NCBI GenBank assembly: GCA_902363825.1
Contig: CABJBK010000001.1
Location: forward strand, 248,001-312,000
Origin: Lachnospiraceae bacterium
GTDB lineage: Bacteria > Bacillota > Clostridia > Lachnospirales > Lachnospiraceae
Length of the DNA stretch: 64,000 nucleotides
Reading direction: 5' to 3'
The notes beneath the pieces were generated by a model. That model saw only the letters and a list, made by a program, of their open reading frames with translations, did no database searches and was not told where the DNA came from. The translations under genes were made by a program, and so were the position numbers. Positions 7,232 to 15,644 of this stretch are shown here, piece by piece (the first letter of the stretch is position 1; each line of letters opens with the position of its first letter).

Positions 7232-8098
7232 CTATTGGCGCGCCAGAAACTTCTCTATTTTTTCCATATAATCTTCTGCCTGAACGACAAAGCCCATATG
7301 TCCTCCGGGCGCACTAAGGATCTCGGCATCCAGCTTCTCAAACAGAGCGGACAGCCGTGCCTGGTCTTCTTTTGTGAAAATGTCATTTTCCGGGATAAGA
7401 ACCTGGATCTTTCCACGCAGATACGCAAAATCCGCCGGATCAAATACCGGATAATCTTTCAACAGGGAGACACACTTCACACTGTGGATATAGTGCTGCT
7501 CATAGCACAGGTCAGAAGTCACTGTCTCATAAAACGTTCTGCCGTATGCCTGACCTTCCGGTGATTCGCAGGTTAAAAAGCTCTGGCACTTTTTGAGCAG
7601 AAGATTCATTTCTGTTTTTGCCGGAATCAGCTTGAGAAAAAGTAAAAGAAGTGGTGTGACGAACCATGCTTTTTTGATATGGCGGAGATAATCGGAATCC
7701 AGAGTCAGCGTTGTGATCAGGATCATTTTCGTTACGACTTCGGGATAGTTTTTCGCAAATATCTGCGCGTGGACTCCGCCGTCGCTGCATCCGATCAGGA
7801 TCACCTGTCTGATCGCAAGCGCTTTTAATAAGGCGAAGGTAAATGCCATCTGCTCATCCACGTTGGTGATGTGGAGTGGATATTCATAGATCAGAAACCG
7901 GTAGTTTTGACCAAAATGCAGCGCATAGGGCATCCATGTTTCCTGCATTTCCAGTCCGTGAAAGAATAAAAGGACGGGTGCGCCATCTTTTCCGCCGTAC
8001 TGATACCGGATCTTTGTGCCGTCGACTTCGATAGTCTGGTAAGGGTACTGCTGTAAAAAAGCCTGATATTCTGTTTTGAAATTTTTCGTTTCTTCGAT
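7232..8098 (-). CDS. Alpha/beta hydrolase with no canonical start codon
   Basis: An alpha/beta-fold hydrolase of about 288 residues if read from the ATC at 8098-8096. It has the oxyanion strand VLLFFHGLEMQETW, the nucleophile elbow GCSDGG, a late acid loop (VLIPENDIF) and the catalytic His in GGHMGF. The first in-frame ATG (7948) would remove the first strands and the HG loop. Between the previous in-frame stop and that point there is no ATG, GTG or TTG. A strong GGAGGAG lies eight bases before the ATC, so the true start was probably ATG, changed in the last base. It may be translated poorly, start at AUC, or be a recent pseudogene. It directly follows the CPBP gene. Confidence 0.75.
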   Translation of the reverse strand: MEETKNFKTEYQAFLQQYPYQTIEVDGTKIRYQYGGKDGAPVLLFFHGLEMQETWMPYALHFGQNYRFLIYEYPLHITNVDEQMAFTFALLKALAIRQVILIGCSDGGVHAQIFAKNYPEVVTKMILITTLTLDSDYLRHIKKAWFVTPLLLLFLKLIPAKTEMNLLLKKCQSFLTCESPEGQAYGRTFYETVTSDLCYEQHYIHSVKCVSLLKDYPVFDPADFAYLRGKIQVLIPENDIFTKEDQARLSALFEKLDAEILSAPGGHMGFVVQAEDYMEKIEKFLARQ

Positions 8099-8124
8099 AA
8101 GTCTTTCTCCTCCTCGAAATTCGA

Positions 8125-8976
8125 TTATTCGTGATCTGTTTTTTCATGCGCTTTCCGCATCATTAGAAAAGCAATCATTGTAACAATGAGATATCCCGTC
8201 AAAGCGATCACGGAGGATTCCATTCCAAACGCCCCTCCTGTAATAGCAAATGACTTGGTGTTCAATACATAGGTCATGATAGAAGCGGCATCAGCCTTTT
8301 CACCAACGGACAACCCTCCACCTATGATAACGATATTCCAGATCGCATGAACAATTCCACTGTTCCAGACAGAATTGCTTTCGATTGCGATCATAGAAAA
8401 CATAATACCCACCATAGTTCCTGCTAAAATCACCAGCAGACAGTTCAAAACAGAAAAGTCCATTCCTAAGATATGGACAAATCCAAACAGTACCGAGGGG
8501 ACGATGATCGCCACATTTCTATTCCATGCTTTTTCAATAAAATGAAGAATGATGCCCCGAAATACCATTTCCTCCACAAAGCCTGCGGCTATTCCGGTAA
8601 AAAAGATACCTGCGCTCAGTGTTTGGAAAACCTGTTCTTTATTCATTTCTGATGAAACATATTCTCCCGGAATAAACAAAAGATAACATCCTTTTATTAC
8701 GATCGGTAATAGCAGAGCAGTAAGAAACCATTTACCTTTTATAAAAAATCTAGGAATTCCAAAATCGGATAGTTTTAACTGGAACATTTTTTCGACCAGT
8801 ATTTTTAATAGCATAAAAGTTATTCCAATGTATAGGATCCCTGCAATGATATTGCAGATACCGGCTGGAACTTTTAGCAGGACAAATGCGCTGGCAAGTA
8901 ATTGAGCAGATATTTGAGATATTACTAATGTTATGATGGCTGCGACTGAGCCGCCGATGGCTTTTTTGTAATTCAT
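8125..8976 (-). CDS. CPBP-family intramembrane glutamic protease
   Basis: A 283-residue polytopic membrane protein (about eight segments) of the CPBP/Abi family. Catalytic motifs are EEMVFRG (EExxxR), FVHILGMDF and the last motif HAIWN. I place the start at 8976, where GAAAGGAG precedes the ATG; the frame is open to an upstream ATG at 9018. Members cleave CAAX-like or peptide substrates and are often found with peptide signals or bacteriocins. Base composition is clearly AT-richer than the neighbours, as in the divergent block up to about 10,010. A minus-strand TATAAT is at 9033-9028. Confidence 0.9.
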   Translation of the reverse strand: MNYKKAIGGSVAAIITLVISQISAQLLASAFVLLKVPAGICNIIAGILYIGITFMLLKILVEKMFQLKLSDFGIPRFFIKGKWFLTALLLPIVIKGCYLLFIPGEYVSSEMNKEQVFQTLSAGIFFTGIAAGFVEEMVFRGIILHFIEKAWNRNVAIIVPSVLFGFVHILGMDFSVLNCLLVILAGTMVGIMFSMIAIESNSVWNSGIVHAIWNIVIIGGGLSVGEKADAASIMTYVLNTKSFAITGGAFGMESSVIALTGYLIVTMIAFLMMRKAHEKTDHE

Positions 8977-9119
8977 GAATTGTCTCCTTTCTGTGCGATT
9001 GTCAAAATGAAATGACATCTGTCAGTCATTATACTATAAAATTCGGACAAATGCAGAGACTTTCTCGCGATGTGTTCGTCCCATTGACCGGAATGGGATG
9101 AAAAAGTCATACAATATTT

Positions 9120-9279
9120 TTCGACAAAAATCGAAAGACGTATAAAAGAAGCAGTAAGAGAAAGGAAAAATACGACCGTAAAAAATCGACGGAAATCGTA
9201 GAAAACCGCAGGATTGCCCGACAGTTTCCGCCTCCTTGTTTTGATAGTTTTTGGTTATCAAAAACAAAGGAGGCGGAAA
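9120..9279 (+). promoter_or_regulatory. Structured leader and possible Spo0A-box promoter of the micropeptide gene
   Basis: TTCGACA (9120-9126) is a perfect match to the reverse of the Spo0A box and lies about 15 bases before a TATAAA (9141-9146). A first hairpin follows: TACGA-CCGT (9171-9179) pairs with ACGG-AAA-TCGTA (9189-9200). A second hairpin is very long: 9225-9246 pairs with 9256-9279 across a nine-base loop, about 22 bp with two single-base bulges. Its right arm contains AAAGGAGG, the ribosome-binding site of the peptide gene, paired to CCTCCTT in the left arm. The fold sequesters translation initiation. What releases it is unknown. Confidence 0.7.
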
Positions 9280-9281
9280 AA

Positions 9282-9329
9282 ATGGGCTTTTGGGACTACT
9301 TTTGGGTTTTAATGAATCCATTTTTATAA
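9282..9329 (+). CDS. 15-residue aromatic micropeptide (candidate signal or leader peptide)
   Basis: An ATG eight bases after a consensus AAAGGAGG starts a 15-codon frame, MGFWDYFWVLMNPFL, ended by TAA and followed by a perfect terminator. It has no signal peptide. Two Trp, four Phe and one Tyr make it strongly aromatic. The sensor kinase starts 76 bases downstream and a CPBP protease is divergent. Two readings are possible: an exported or surface-active signalling peptide sensed by the kinase, or an attenuation leader peptide rich in aromatic codons controlling readthrough into the kinase. No known family is recognised. The evidence for translation is the ribosome-binding site, the compact frame and the setting. 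Confidence 0.55.
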   Translation: MGFWDYFWVLMNPFL

Positions 9330-9334
9330 AAGAG

Positions 9335-9373
9335 ATGCATGGCATTATGATATAGTGCCATGCATTTTTTTTT
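9335..9373 (+). terminator. Strong terminator between micropeptide and sensor kinase
   Basis: ATGCATGGCA pairs perfectly with TGCCATGCAT (10 bp) and is followed by nine T. Two overlapping TATAAT motifs (9376-9386) come directly after it and may serve the kinase, but no good -35 is visible. Confidence 0.9.
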
Positions 9374-9404
9374 GTTATAATATAATCCGTGAAAGGATGA
9401 TATT

Positions 9405-10793
9405 ATGATTTATAAAATTTGTTACGTTATTGCGCAGGTATTGTTGTATTTTGCCATACTGGAATGGATTACATATCGGACGGTACAAAAAAATAAATAT
9501 TGTAGAAGAATTTGCAGTGGAACGCTCATGCTGTTAGAAGGAATATTGACGACTATAACGGATAATATTTCGAATGGGGGAGAAGTAGCGTTTATTTTTT
9601 TATGTATTCTTGGCTTGTTTACATATTTATGTTTGACAGATTCAAAAAACAATCTATTATACAATTTTTCGATGGTTATTTCGGCAGTGACTATAGAAGT
9701 AATTTACCTAATAATATTGACAATTCCATGTTCTTATCTATGCCTTTGGTTATCAGGGGAGAATAATATTTTCCTCGTCAGGGAAATATTTACAATAGCA
9801 GATCTGGTGGTTAGTTTTTGTATTTTCTTTTTCGGAAAGAAAATACCCTTATATAAGCTTTTCGAAATAAAAGGAATCAGAATCATATCAACGGTTGTAG
9901 GCATTATTAGTATTGTTTTGCAGCAAGTCGGATTGCAGCTGGTGAAAAGTAATAGAGGAAAGGTAAATATTTTAATCGCAAACTTTCTTATTTTTACAAT
10001 CATCATCGGCATCCTCTGGCTTCTGGATCATTACCGTCTTGCCGCAGGCAAACTGAAAGTAGAGCAGGATAACCGAAGAATGAACACCAGCCTGCATAAG
10101 ACAAAGGAACTGATGCCGCTTTTGATTTCAGTGGTCAACGAAAACGAAGGGCTTTTGGATCCACAGCTGGTGGAGGAGTTCAATCAGATTTATTCCGAGC
10201 AGATGATTGCGGGAAGAAAGGACAGTATGAATTACAAATTATTGGGAACAACGGGAATAAAATTGCTGGATGCCCAGTTACAGCATTATATTCTGGAATG
10301 TAACAAAAAGGGAATCGTGATGGATGTGTTTGCTTCGGAACCGATTGCAAAGCAGATCCATGAAATGGGGATCGCACAGCTCATGGTGCATAATGTGGTG
10401 GGAGATCTGCTACGAAATGCGATCCGTGCGATCACGCGTGACGGGAGAACGGATGGAAAGATACTGGTCATTGTAGGAAAAAAGAATGAGACCGTCGAGA
10501 TCGATATTTTTGATAACGGGGCGAATCTGCCGCTTGAAGTGCTTGAGCGGTTTGGAACGCGGGGCGTGACCACAGGCGGCACCGGAAACGGACTGGCGGA
10601 TCTGGTGGAGATGCTGGCCGCGGAAAATATTTCGCTTGTGATCCGTGAAAACGCAGGAGAGAACAGCACCTACACCAAGGGCTTTCTGCTCGTCTTTGAC
10701 GGAAAAAACAGGAGGGAGCTCATCACCTGGCGCACGGATGAACCGGCACTCAGACAGAATGATTACTGGGATATCAAAGAGCTCACAGAATAG
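9405..10793 (+). CDS. AgrC-like GHKL sensor histidine kinase with AT-rich sensor half
   Basis: A 462-residue membrane kinase. Residues 1-205 hold about six membrane segments and no soluble sensor domain, like peptide-sensing AgrC/ComD-type kinases. The phospho-acceptor is probably His231 (SLHKTKE). The GHKL ATP domain has the N box near Asn338 (DLLRNAIRA), G1 at Asp370 (DNG) and G2 (TGNGLA, about 393). No response regulator is adjacent. DNA for the membrane half is AT-rich. From about 10,010, right after the last membrane segment, codon use and GC match the chromosome. That abrupt change suggests the sensor half was exchanged by recombination. The start has AAAGG at 9392-9396. Confidence 0.85.
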   Translation: MIYKICYVIAQVLLYFAILEWITYRTVQKNKYCRRICSGTLMLLEGILTTITDNISNGGEVAFIFLCILGLFTYLCLTDSKNNLLYNFSMVISAVTIEVIYLIILTIPCSYLCLWLSGENNIFLVREIFTIADLVVSFCIFFFGKKIPLYKLFEIKGIRIISTVVGIISIVLQQVGLQLVKSNRGKVNILIANFLIFTIIIGILWLLDHYRLAAGKLKVEQDNRRMNTSLHKTKELMPLLISVVNENEGLLDPQLVEEFNQIYSEQMIAGRKDSMNYKLLGTTGIKLLDAQLQHYILECNKKGIVMDVFASEPIAKQIHEMGIAQLMVHNVVGDLLRNAIRAITRDGRTDGKILVIVGKKNETVEIDIFDNGANLPLEVLERFGTRGVTTGGTGNGLADLVEMLAAENISLVIRENAGENSTYTKGFLLVFDGKNRRELITWRTDEPALRQNDYWDIKELTE

Positions 10794-10829
10794 TTGAGAA
10801 AAAAACGCTGATAATATAAAAGAAAAGAG

Positions 10830-10884
10830 TTGACTATTCCCAAATAATTAGTTACTATAAATTTGAGTTAAACAAGACTAACTC
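10830..10884 (+). promoter_or_regulatory. Promoter with metalloregulator-type operator (DUF3793-flavodoxin)
   Basis: TTGACT (10830-10835) and TACTAT (10853-10858) are 17 bases apart. GAGTTA-AACAAG-ACTAACTC (10865-10884) overlaps the transcription start. It has the same half-sites and spacing as the box before the ZIP gene. Blocking by a DtxR-like repressor is inferred. Confidence 0.65.
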
Positions 10885-10896
10885 AAAGGAGGTAGC

Positions 10897-11517
10897 ATGA
10901 GCCAGGAGGTATTTGAACTTGTTCAAGGAATGGACTTAAAGAGTATCGAGACACAGATCGCCCTTCAGTGCGCACCGTTGATCAGCGGGTTAAAAGTATC
11001 TAATCTTTTGATCATTTCCGCTGAAGATGAAGCACTGGTACGGGTCATCCTGCGAAGATCCGGAATTTCTTTCTTTCGGCTGCTTCGAACCGGAGAGAAG
11101 GTGACTTTCCTTTTGTTCCGCAAAAACCCGTTAGAGGCATATTTAAAACAGCAGGAAGTTGAGGCCATGCTTGCAGAAGCGGGATATGCAGAGCTTTCAC
11201 TGGGTAATATTTTAAGCACGTTTCAGAAACGTTATGCGCATTACATGAGCGCAGGCGGCCGTTTCCCACATGAGATGGGGCTTTTGCTGGGTTATCCGGC
11301 TGAGGATGTGAAAGGCTTCGTGGAAAATGAGGGAAAGAATTTTCTGTATTCCGGTTACTGGAAGGTATATGCGGATGTGGAAGAAAAAAGAAGGCTGTTC
11401 CAAAAGTTCGAGAATGCCAAGGAGACTGTGATTCAGCTGCTTTCCTATGGGGTGGGCATTCAGGATATTCTGGATATTTATAAGGACGAAAATGAGCCGA
11501 AACAGGCAGCAGTTTAG
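10897..11517 (+). CDS. DUF3793 family protein
   Basis: A 206-residue soluble protein of the DUF3793 family, found in Clostridia almost always beside a flavodoxin gene, as here (12-base gap). It has alternating helices and strands, and the conserved region SAGGRFPHEMGLLLGYPAED (about residues 119-138). No catalytic function has been established. The shared promoter carries a metal-type operator, so induction under iron limitation is likely. The ribosome-binding site is AAAGGAGG. Confidence 0.88.
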   Translation: MSQEVFELVQGMDLKSIETQIALQCAPLISGLKVSNLLIISAEDEALVRVILRRSGISFFRLLRTGEKVTFLLFRKNPLEAYLKQQEVEAMLAEAGYAELSLGNILSTFQKRYAHYMSAGGRFPHEMGLLLGYPAEDVKGFVENEGKNFLYSGYWKVYADVEEKRRLFQKFENAKETVIQLLSYGVGIQDILDIYKDENEPKQAAV

Positions 11518-11529
11518 GAGGAAAAAAGA

Positions 11530-11961
11530 ATGAGTAAAATCAGCGTAGTTTATTGGTCACAGACAGGAAATACACAGGCGATGGCAGAAGCAATCGGAAA
11601 CGGGATCAAGGCAGCCGGAAAAGAAGCGGAAGTCGTTGATGTTTCCAGCGTTTCTCTGGACGATCTGAAAAAAGAAAACGTATTCGCTTTGGGATGCCCG
11701 GCTATGGGTGCGGAAGTCTTGGAAGAGACAGAGATGGATCCGTTCGTTTCTGAAGTAGAAGGCTTTGCGGCAGGAAAGACGATCGCATTGTTCGGTTCTT
11801 ACGGATGGGGAGACGGACAGTGGATGAGAGACTGGGTTGACCGCATGAACGCAGCAGGCGCAAAGGTTGTAAACGGAGAAGGTCTGATCTGCCAGGAAAC
11901 ACCGGATGACGGTGCGATCACAGAGTGCGAGAGCCTTGGAAAACAGCTTGCAGCAGTTTGA
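11530..11961 (+). CDS. Flavodoxin
   Basis: A 143-residue short-chain flavodoxin, a soluble FMN electron carrier. The phosphate-binding loop is WSQTGNTQAMA (residues 9-19). FMN-stacking regions follow: GCPAMGAEVLEE near 56 and GSYGWGDGQWM near 90, where the aromatic residues sandwich the isoalloxazine ring. Flavodoxins replace ferredoxin when iron is scarce, which fits the metal-type operator upstream of its operon partner DUF3793. Confidence 0.95.
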   Translation: MSKISVVYWSQTGNTQAMAEAIGNGIKAAGKEAEVVDVSSVSLDDLKKENVFALGCPAMGAEVLEETEMDPFVSEVEGFAAGKTIALFGSYGWGDGQWMRDWVDRMNAAGAKVVNGEGLICQETPDDGAITECESLGKQLAAV

Positions 11962-12013
11962 TAAGAACTGACAGACCGTGCATTTCGCATGAAATAAATC
12001 ATATCACAGCAGG

Positions 12014-12057
12014 AAACCGCTTTTGTGGATCATAACGATCGCAAAGGCGGTTTTTTT
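12014..12057 (+). terminator. Terminator after flavodoxin
   Basis: AAACCGCTTTTGTGGATC pairs with GATCGCAAAGGCGGTTT, with a five-base loop and seven T. Confidence 0.9.
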
Positions 12058-12130
12058 GTAGTAAACCGGGAAAAAATATGTTAAAATAAAGGTTACATCT
12101 GAAGGATGAAACCAGAAACGGAGGAAAGAA

Positions 12131-12976
12131 ATGCAAACGATCGGAACGCATATGTCAATCGCGAAAGGGCTGGATAAGGCAGCCGAAAACGCGGCAGGAA
12201 TGGGAGCGGATACCATGCAGATATTCAGCCGCAATCCGAGGGGATCCAGTTATAAAGATTATACAAAAGAGGAAATTTCGCGTTTTCAGAAGATCCGTGA
12301 GGAAAACGGCATGAAAACGGTCCTTGCGCATGCGCCGTATACCATGAATCTGGCGAGTGCGAAAGAAGAAGTCTATGAATTTGCCAACACGGTGATCCGT
12401 GAGGACGTGGCGCGTATGGATGCGCTCGGGATTGAAAATATCGTGTTCCATCCGGGCAGTCATACCGGGATCGGCGTTCAGGCAGGGATAAAAAACATCA
12501 TTGCCGGCCTGGATCAGGCACTCACCGGAGAGGAGCATATCATGGTGCTCCTTGAGACGATGTCGGGAAAAGGAACGGAGATCGGTTCTTGTTTTGAGGA
12601 ATTAAAAGAGATCCGCGAGGGATGCGCGCATCCGGAGAAGATCGGGATCTGCCTGGACACCTGCCATGTATTTGCGGCGGGATACGACATTGTGGAGCAT
12701 TTGGATGAGGTGCTTTCGGAGTTTGACCGGGTGCTCGGGCTTTCGCTCCTTCGCGCGGTGCATCTGAATGACAGCATGATGCCGTTTGGCTCAAACAAAG
12801 ACCGTCATGCGGCACTCGGTGCGGGTGAGATCGGATTTCCTGCGCTGCTTCGGGTATTGGAGCATCCGGCATTAAAGGGGCTTCCGTTTTATTTAGAGAC
12901 GCCGTTTGATGACGCGGGACATGCCGCGGAGATCCGCATGCTGCGGGAAAAATTAGCGGAGCATGCAGGCGCGTGA
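12131..12976 (+). CDS. nfo: Deoxyribonuclease IV (AP endonuclease)
   Basis: A 281-residue endonuclease IV that cuts at abasic sites in base excision repair. The TIM barrel with three metal ions is marked by THMSIAKG at the N-terminus, [62 protein letters not shown] and the last Glu in LETPFDD. Length is normal. It stands alone behind a terminator with its own GGAGG. Confidence 0.95.
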   Translation: MQTIGTHMSIAKGLDKAAENAAGMGADTMQIFSRNPRGSSYKDYTKEEISRFQKIREENGMKTVLAHAPYTMNLASAKEEVYEFANTVIREDVARMDALGIENIVFHPGSHTGIGVQAGIKNIIAGLDQALTGEEHIMVLLETMSGKGTEIGSCFEELKEIREGCAHPEKIGICLDTCHVFAAGYDIVEHLDEVLSEFDRVLGLSLLRAVHLNDSMMPFGSNKDRHAALGAGEIGFPALLRVLEHPALKGLPFYLETPFDDAGHAAEIRMLREKLAEHAGA

Positions 12977-13017
12977 CTTTTGCGGAATAGAAAAAGAAAT
13001 AAAGAAGGTTTGGAACA

Positions 13018-14193
13018 ATGAACAAAAAAGAAGTCTTGGAGATCAGAAAACAGTTTACACCGGATAACTGCGCGATCACGCGCATCTGTGGCTGTTATGT
13101 GGATCATGAGAAAAATATCATACTTGAATCAAAGGACGCGTTTTTGTCGCTTCCGGAGGAGGAAGAATTCAAATATTTTGAGATCTTCCGCCACACACTT
13201 TCCGGAACACTCGGCAAAAATCTGGTGGGCATGGAGTTCCCGCTCGAGCAGGAAGAAGCGGGTGGAACACAGGAATTCCTTTTAAAGCTGCGGGATACCA
13301 GGCTGGAAGATGACGCGCTGGTGCAGGAGTTTTATGAAAAGATCATCGAAAATTATGACTACGGAGAAAATTATTACATTATCTTAATTCATTCCGTTTA
13401 TGATATTCCGGGGAAATCAACCGCCGGTGATGAGATGTTTGACGCATCGGACGAAGTGTATGCGCATATCATGTGCAGTATCTGTCCGGTCAAGATGTCG
13501 AAGGCAGGGCTTTCCTATAATGCGGTTACAAACAGTATTGCGGACCGGGTGCGTGACTGGGTGGTGGAACAGCCGGTCAACGGATTCCTTTTCCCGGCGT
13601 TTAATGACCGCTCTTCCGACATACACAGTGTGCTTACATATGCAAAGAACCCGGAGATCGAGCAGCCTGGTCTGATCGAGACGGTACTCGGCAGCGTGAT
13701 GCCGCTCACTCCGGCGACACAGAAAGAAACGTTCCAGAGCATCCTGTCGGAAACGCTGGAGGAGGATGGCGACTACGAGGTCGTAAAGAGCATCCACGAA
13801 AATTTAAGCGAGATGATCGAGGAAAACAAAGACAACCCGGAACCGCTCACCCTTTCTAAGACGGAAGTAAAAAAACTGCTGGAAAACAGTGGAGTCCCGG
13901 AAAAAAATATGGAAACATTTGAGCAGGTATTTGCCGAGAAAGCGGGAGATAAGACGGAGCTGCTCGCGACGAATATTACAAATACCAAGCGTTTTGACAT
14001 TGAGACACCGGACATTGTGATCAAAGTCAATCCGGAGCGCACGGATCTGATCGAAACCAAACTGATCGATGGCAGACAGTGTCTGGTCATTGCGGTGGAT
14101 GATCATGTGGAGGTCAACGGGATCAGTGTGCGCACCGTTCCGAAACGGACGATCACCGATCAGAATATGGATGAGGAAGAAGAGTTGTTGTAA
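13018..14193 (+). CDS. DUF4317 family protein
   Basis: A 391-residue protein of the DUF4317 family, recognised from its opening (NKKEVLEIRKQF, then CAITRICGCYVDHEKN). It is soluble, acidic and without membrane segments, and is widespread in Clostridia with no known activity. The stop overlaps the ATG of the MATE transporter (TAATG at 14191-14195), so the two are translationally coupled. Confidence 0.88.
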   Translation: MNKKEVLEIRKQFTPDNCAITRICGCYVDHEKNIILESKDAFLSLPEEEEFKYFEIFRHTLSGTLGKNLVGMEFPLEQEEAGGTQEFLLKLRDTRLEDDALVQEFYEKIIENYDYGENYYIILIHSVYDIPGKSTAGDEMFDASDEVYAHIMCSICPVKMSKAGLSYNAVTNSIADRVRDWVVEQPVNGFLFPAFNDRSSDIHSVLTYAKNPEIEQPGLIETVLGSVMPLTPATQKETFQSILSETLEEDGDYEVVKSIHENLSEMIEENKDNPEPLTLSKTEVKKLLENSGVPEKNMETFEQVFAEKAGDKTELLATNITNTKRFDIETPDIVIKVNPERTDLIETKLIDGRQCLVIAVDDHVEVNGISVRTVPKRTITDQNMDEEEELL

Positions 14194-15563
14194 TGTGGAA
14201 ACTTTATGATCGAACGATAGTAAAGAAGGAGAACCTGCTGTTCTCCAATCATGATCTTTTTGTTTTGCTGTTACCAATTGTTCTGGAGCAGCTTTTAAAT
14301 TCCTTTATGGGTATGGCGGATACCATGATGGTGAGCAACGTGGGAAGCGCGGCGATCTCAGCCATCTCACTGGTGGATTCCATCAACAACCTGGTGATAC
14401 AGATCTTTGCGGCACTGACCACAGGAGCGGCGATCATCTGCTCCCAGTATATTGGAAGAGAAGACCTAAAAGGGGCAAACCGCGCGGCGAAGCAGGTGTT
14501 TCTTGCGGTATTCGCGATCTCGGTCGGTGTGATGATCCCGTGTCTGATCTTCCGCAAACCATTGCTTTCCTTTATTTTTGGAAAAGTGACGGCGGAGGTT
14601 ATGGCAGATTCACAGATCTATTTTCTGATCACAGTGATATCGTATCCGTTTCTGGCGCTGTTTGATGTGGGATCGGCATTCTTCCGGGCGGGCGGAAATT
14701 CCAGATTCCCGATGACGGTGTCCGTGATCTCAAATGTGTTAAATATTGCGGGAAACACGATCCTGATCTTTGGATTCCACGCCGGTGTGGCGGGAGCGGC
14801 GGTCTCTACGCTCTTATCCCGTGTGTTCAGTATGTGCGTGGTATTTTACGCGCTGCGAAGGGACAGACAGCAGATCGTGCTGCGGAATTATTTTACGATC
14901 CGCCCGGATATGCCGCTGATCAAGAAGATTCTCGCAATCGGTGTTCCGTCCGGTATTGAAAATGGAATGTTCCAGTTCGGTAAACTGGCGATCCAGTCAA
15001 CGGTTTCCGCGATGGGAACGGTTGCGATCGCGGCACAGGCGATGACCAATATATTGGAGATGTTAAACGGGATCGCCGGGATCGGAATCGGGATCGGGCT
15101 TATGACGGTCGTCGGACAGTGTATCGGCGCAGGAAGAAAAGAAGAAGCAAAGTATTACATTGTAAAGCTCACAGCGATCGCGGAGGTGGCGATCATCATT
15201 TCCTGCCTGTTTGTACTTGCGATCACCAAGCCGGTCGTATGGATCGCGCATATGGAAACTGCGAGCGCGGATATGTGTTTTCGCATGGTAGTCGCGATCA
15301 CGATCGTAAAACCGATCGTCTGGGTGCTTTCATTCATCCCGGCGTATGGTATGCGCGCGGCGGGTGATGTGAAGTTTTCCATGATCCTTTCGATGCTCAC
15401 CATGTGGTGCATGCGTGTGGCGCTCTGTATTTATCTGAGCCGTGTCTGGGGATTTGGACCGATGGCAGTCTGGATCGGTATGTTTGCGGACTGGACACTG
15501 CGCGGAATTATTTTTACAGGCAGGTTCCTAAGCGGTAAATGGCTTCAGAAAAAAGTAATTTAA
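14193..15563 (+). CDS. MATE family efflux transporter
   Basis: A 456-residue membrane protein with twelve predicted segments in two six-helix halves. MATE signatures are LPIVLEQLLNSFMGMADTMM at the start of half one and GVPSGIENGMFQFGKLA at the start of half two. It exports drugs or metabolites using Na+ or H+. The substrate is unknown. It is coupled to DUF4317 by overlapping stop and start codons. Confidence 0.92.
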   Translation: MWKLYDRTIVKKENLLFSNHDLFVLLLPIVLEQLLNSFMGMADTMMVSNVGSAAISAISLVDSINNLVIQIFAALTTGAAIICSQYIGREDLKGANRAAKQVFLAVFAISVGVMIPCLIFRKPLLSFIFGKVTAEVMADSQIYFLITVISYPFLALFDVGSAFFRAGGNSRFPMTVSVISNVLNIAGNTILIFGFHAGVAGAAVSTLLSRVFSMCVVFYALRRDRQQIVLRNYFTIRPDMPLIKKILAIGVPSGIENGMFQFGKLAIQSTVSAMGTVAIAAQAMTNILEMLNGIAGIGIGIGLMTVVGQCIGAGRKEEAKYYIVKLTAIAEVAIIISCLFVLAITKPVVWIAHMETASADMCFRMVVAITIVKPIVWVLSFIPAYGMRAAGDVKFSMILSMLTMWCMRVALCIYLSRVWGFGPMAVWIGMFADWTLRGIIFTGRFLSGKWLQKKVI

Positions 15564-15567
15564 AATG

Positions 15568-15596
15568 TTTACATTGTTGTTTCATCATGGTAGTAT
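15568..15596 (+). promoter_or_regulatory. Promoter of the amino-acid ABC operon
   Basis: TTTACA (15568-15573), 17 bases, TAGTAT (15591-15596). The ribosome-binding site GCGGAGG follows ahead of the ATG at 15645. Confidence 0.65.
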
Positions 15597-15644
15597 GGTA
15601 AAGTGATGATTTCGAAAAATACATAAATCGCGGAGGATACTACT

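Noticed and set aside
9034..9345. Minus-strand open frame covering the micropeptide leader
   Set aside because: It crosses the long hairpin and terminator, has no supported start and an atypical composition; the plus-strand reading explains the region better.
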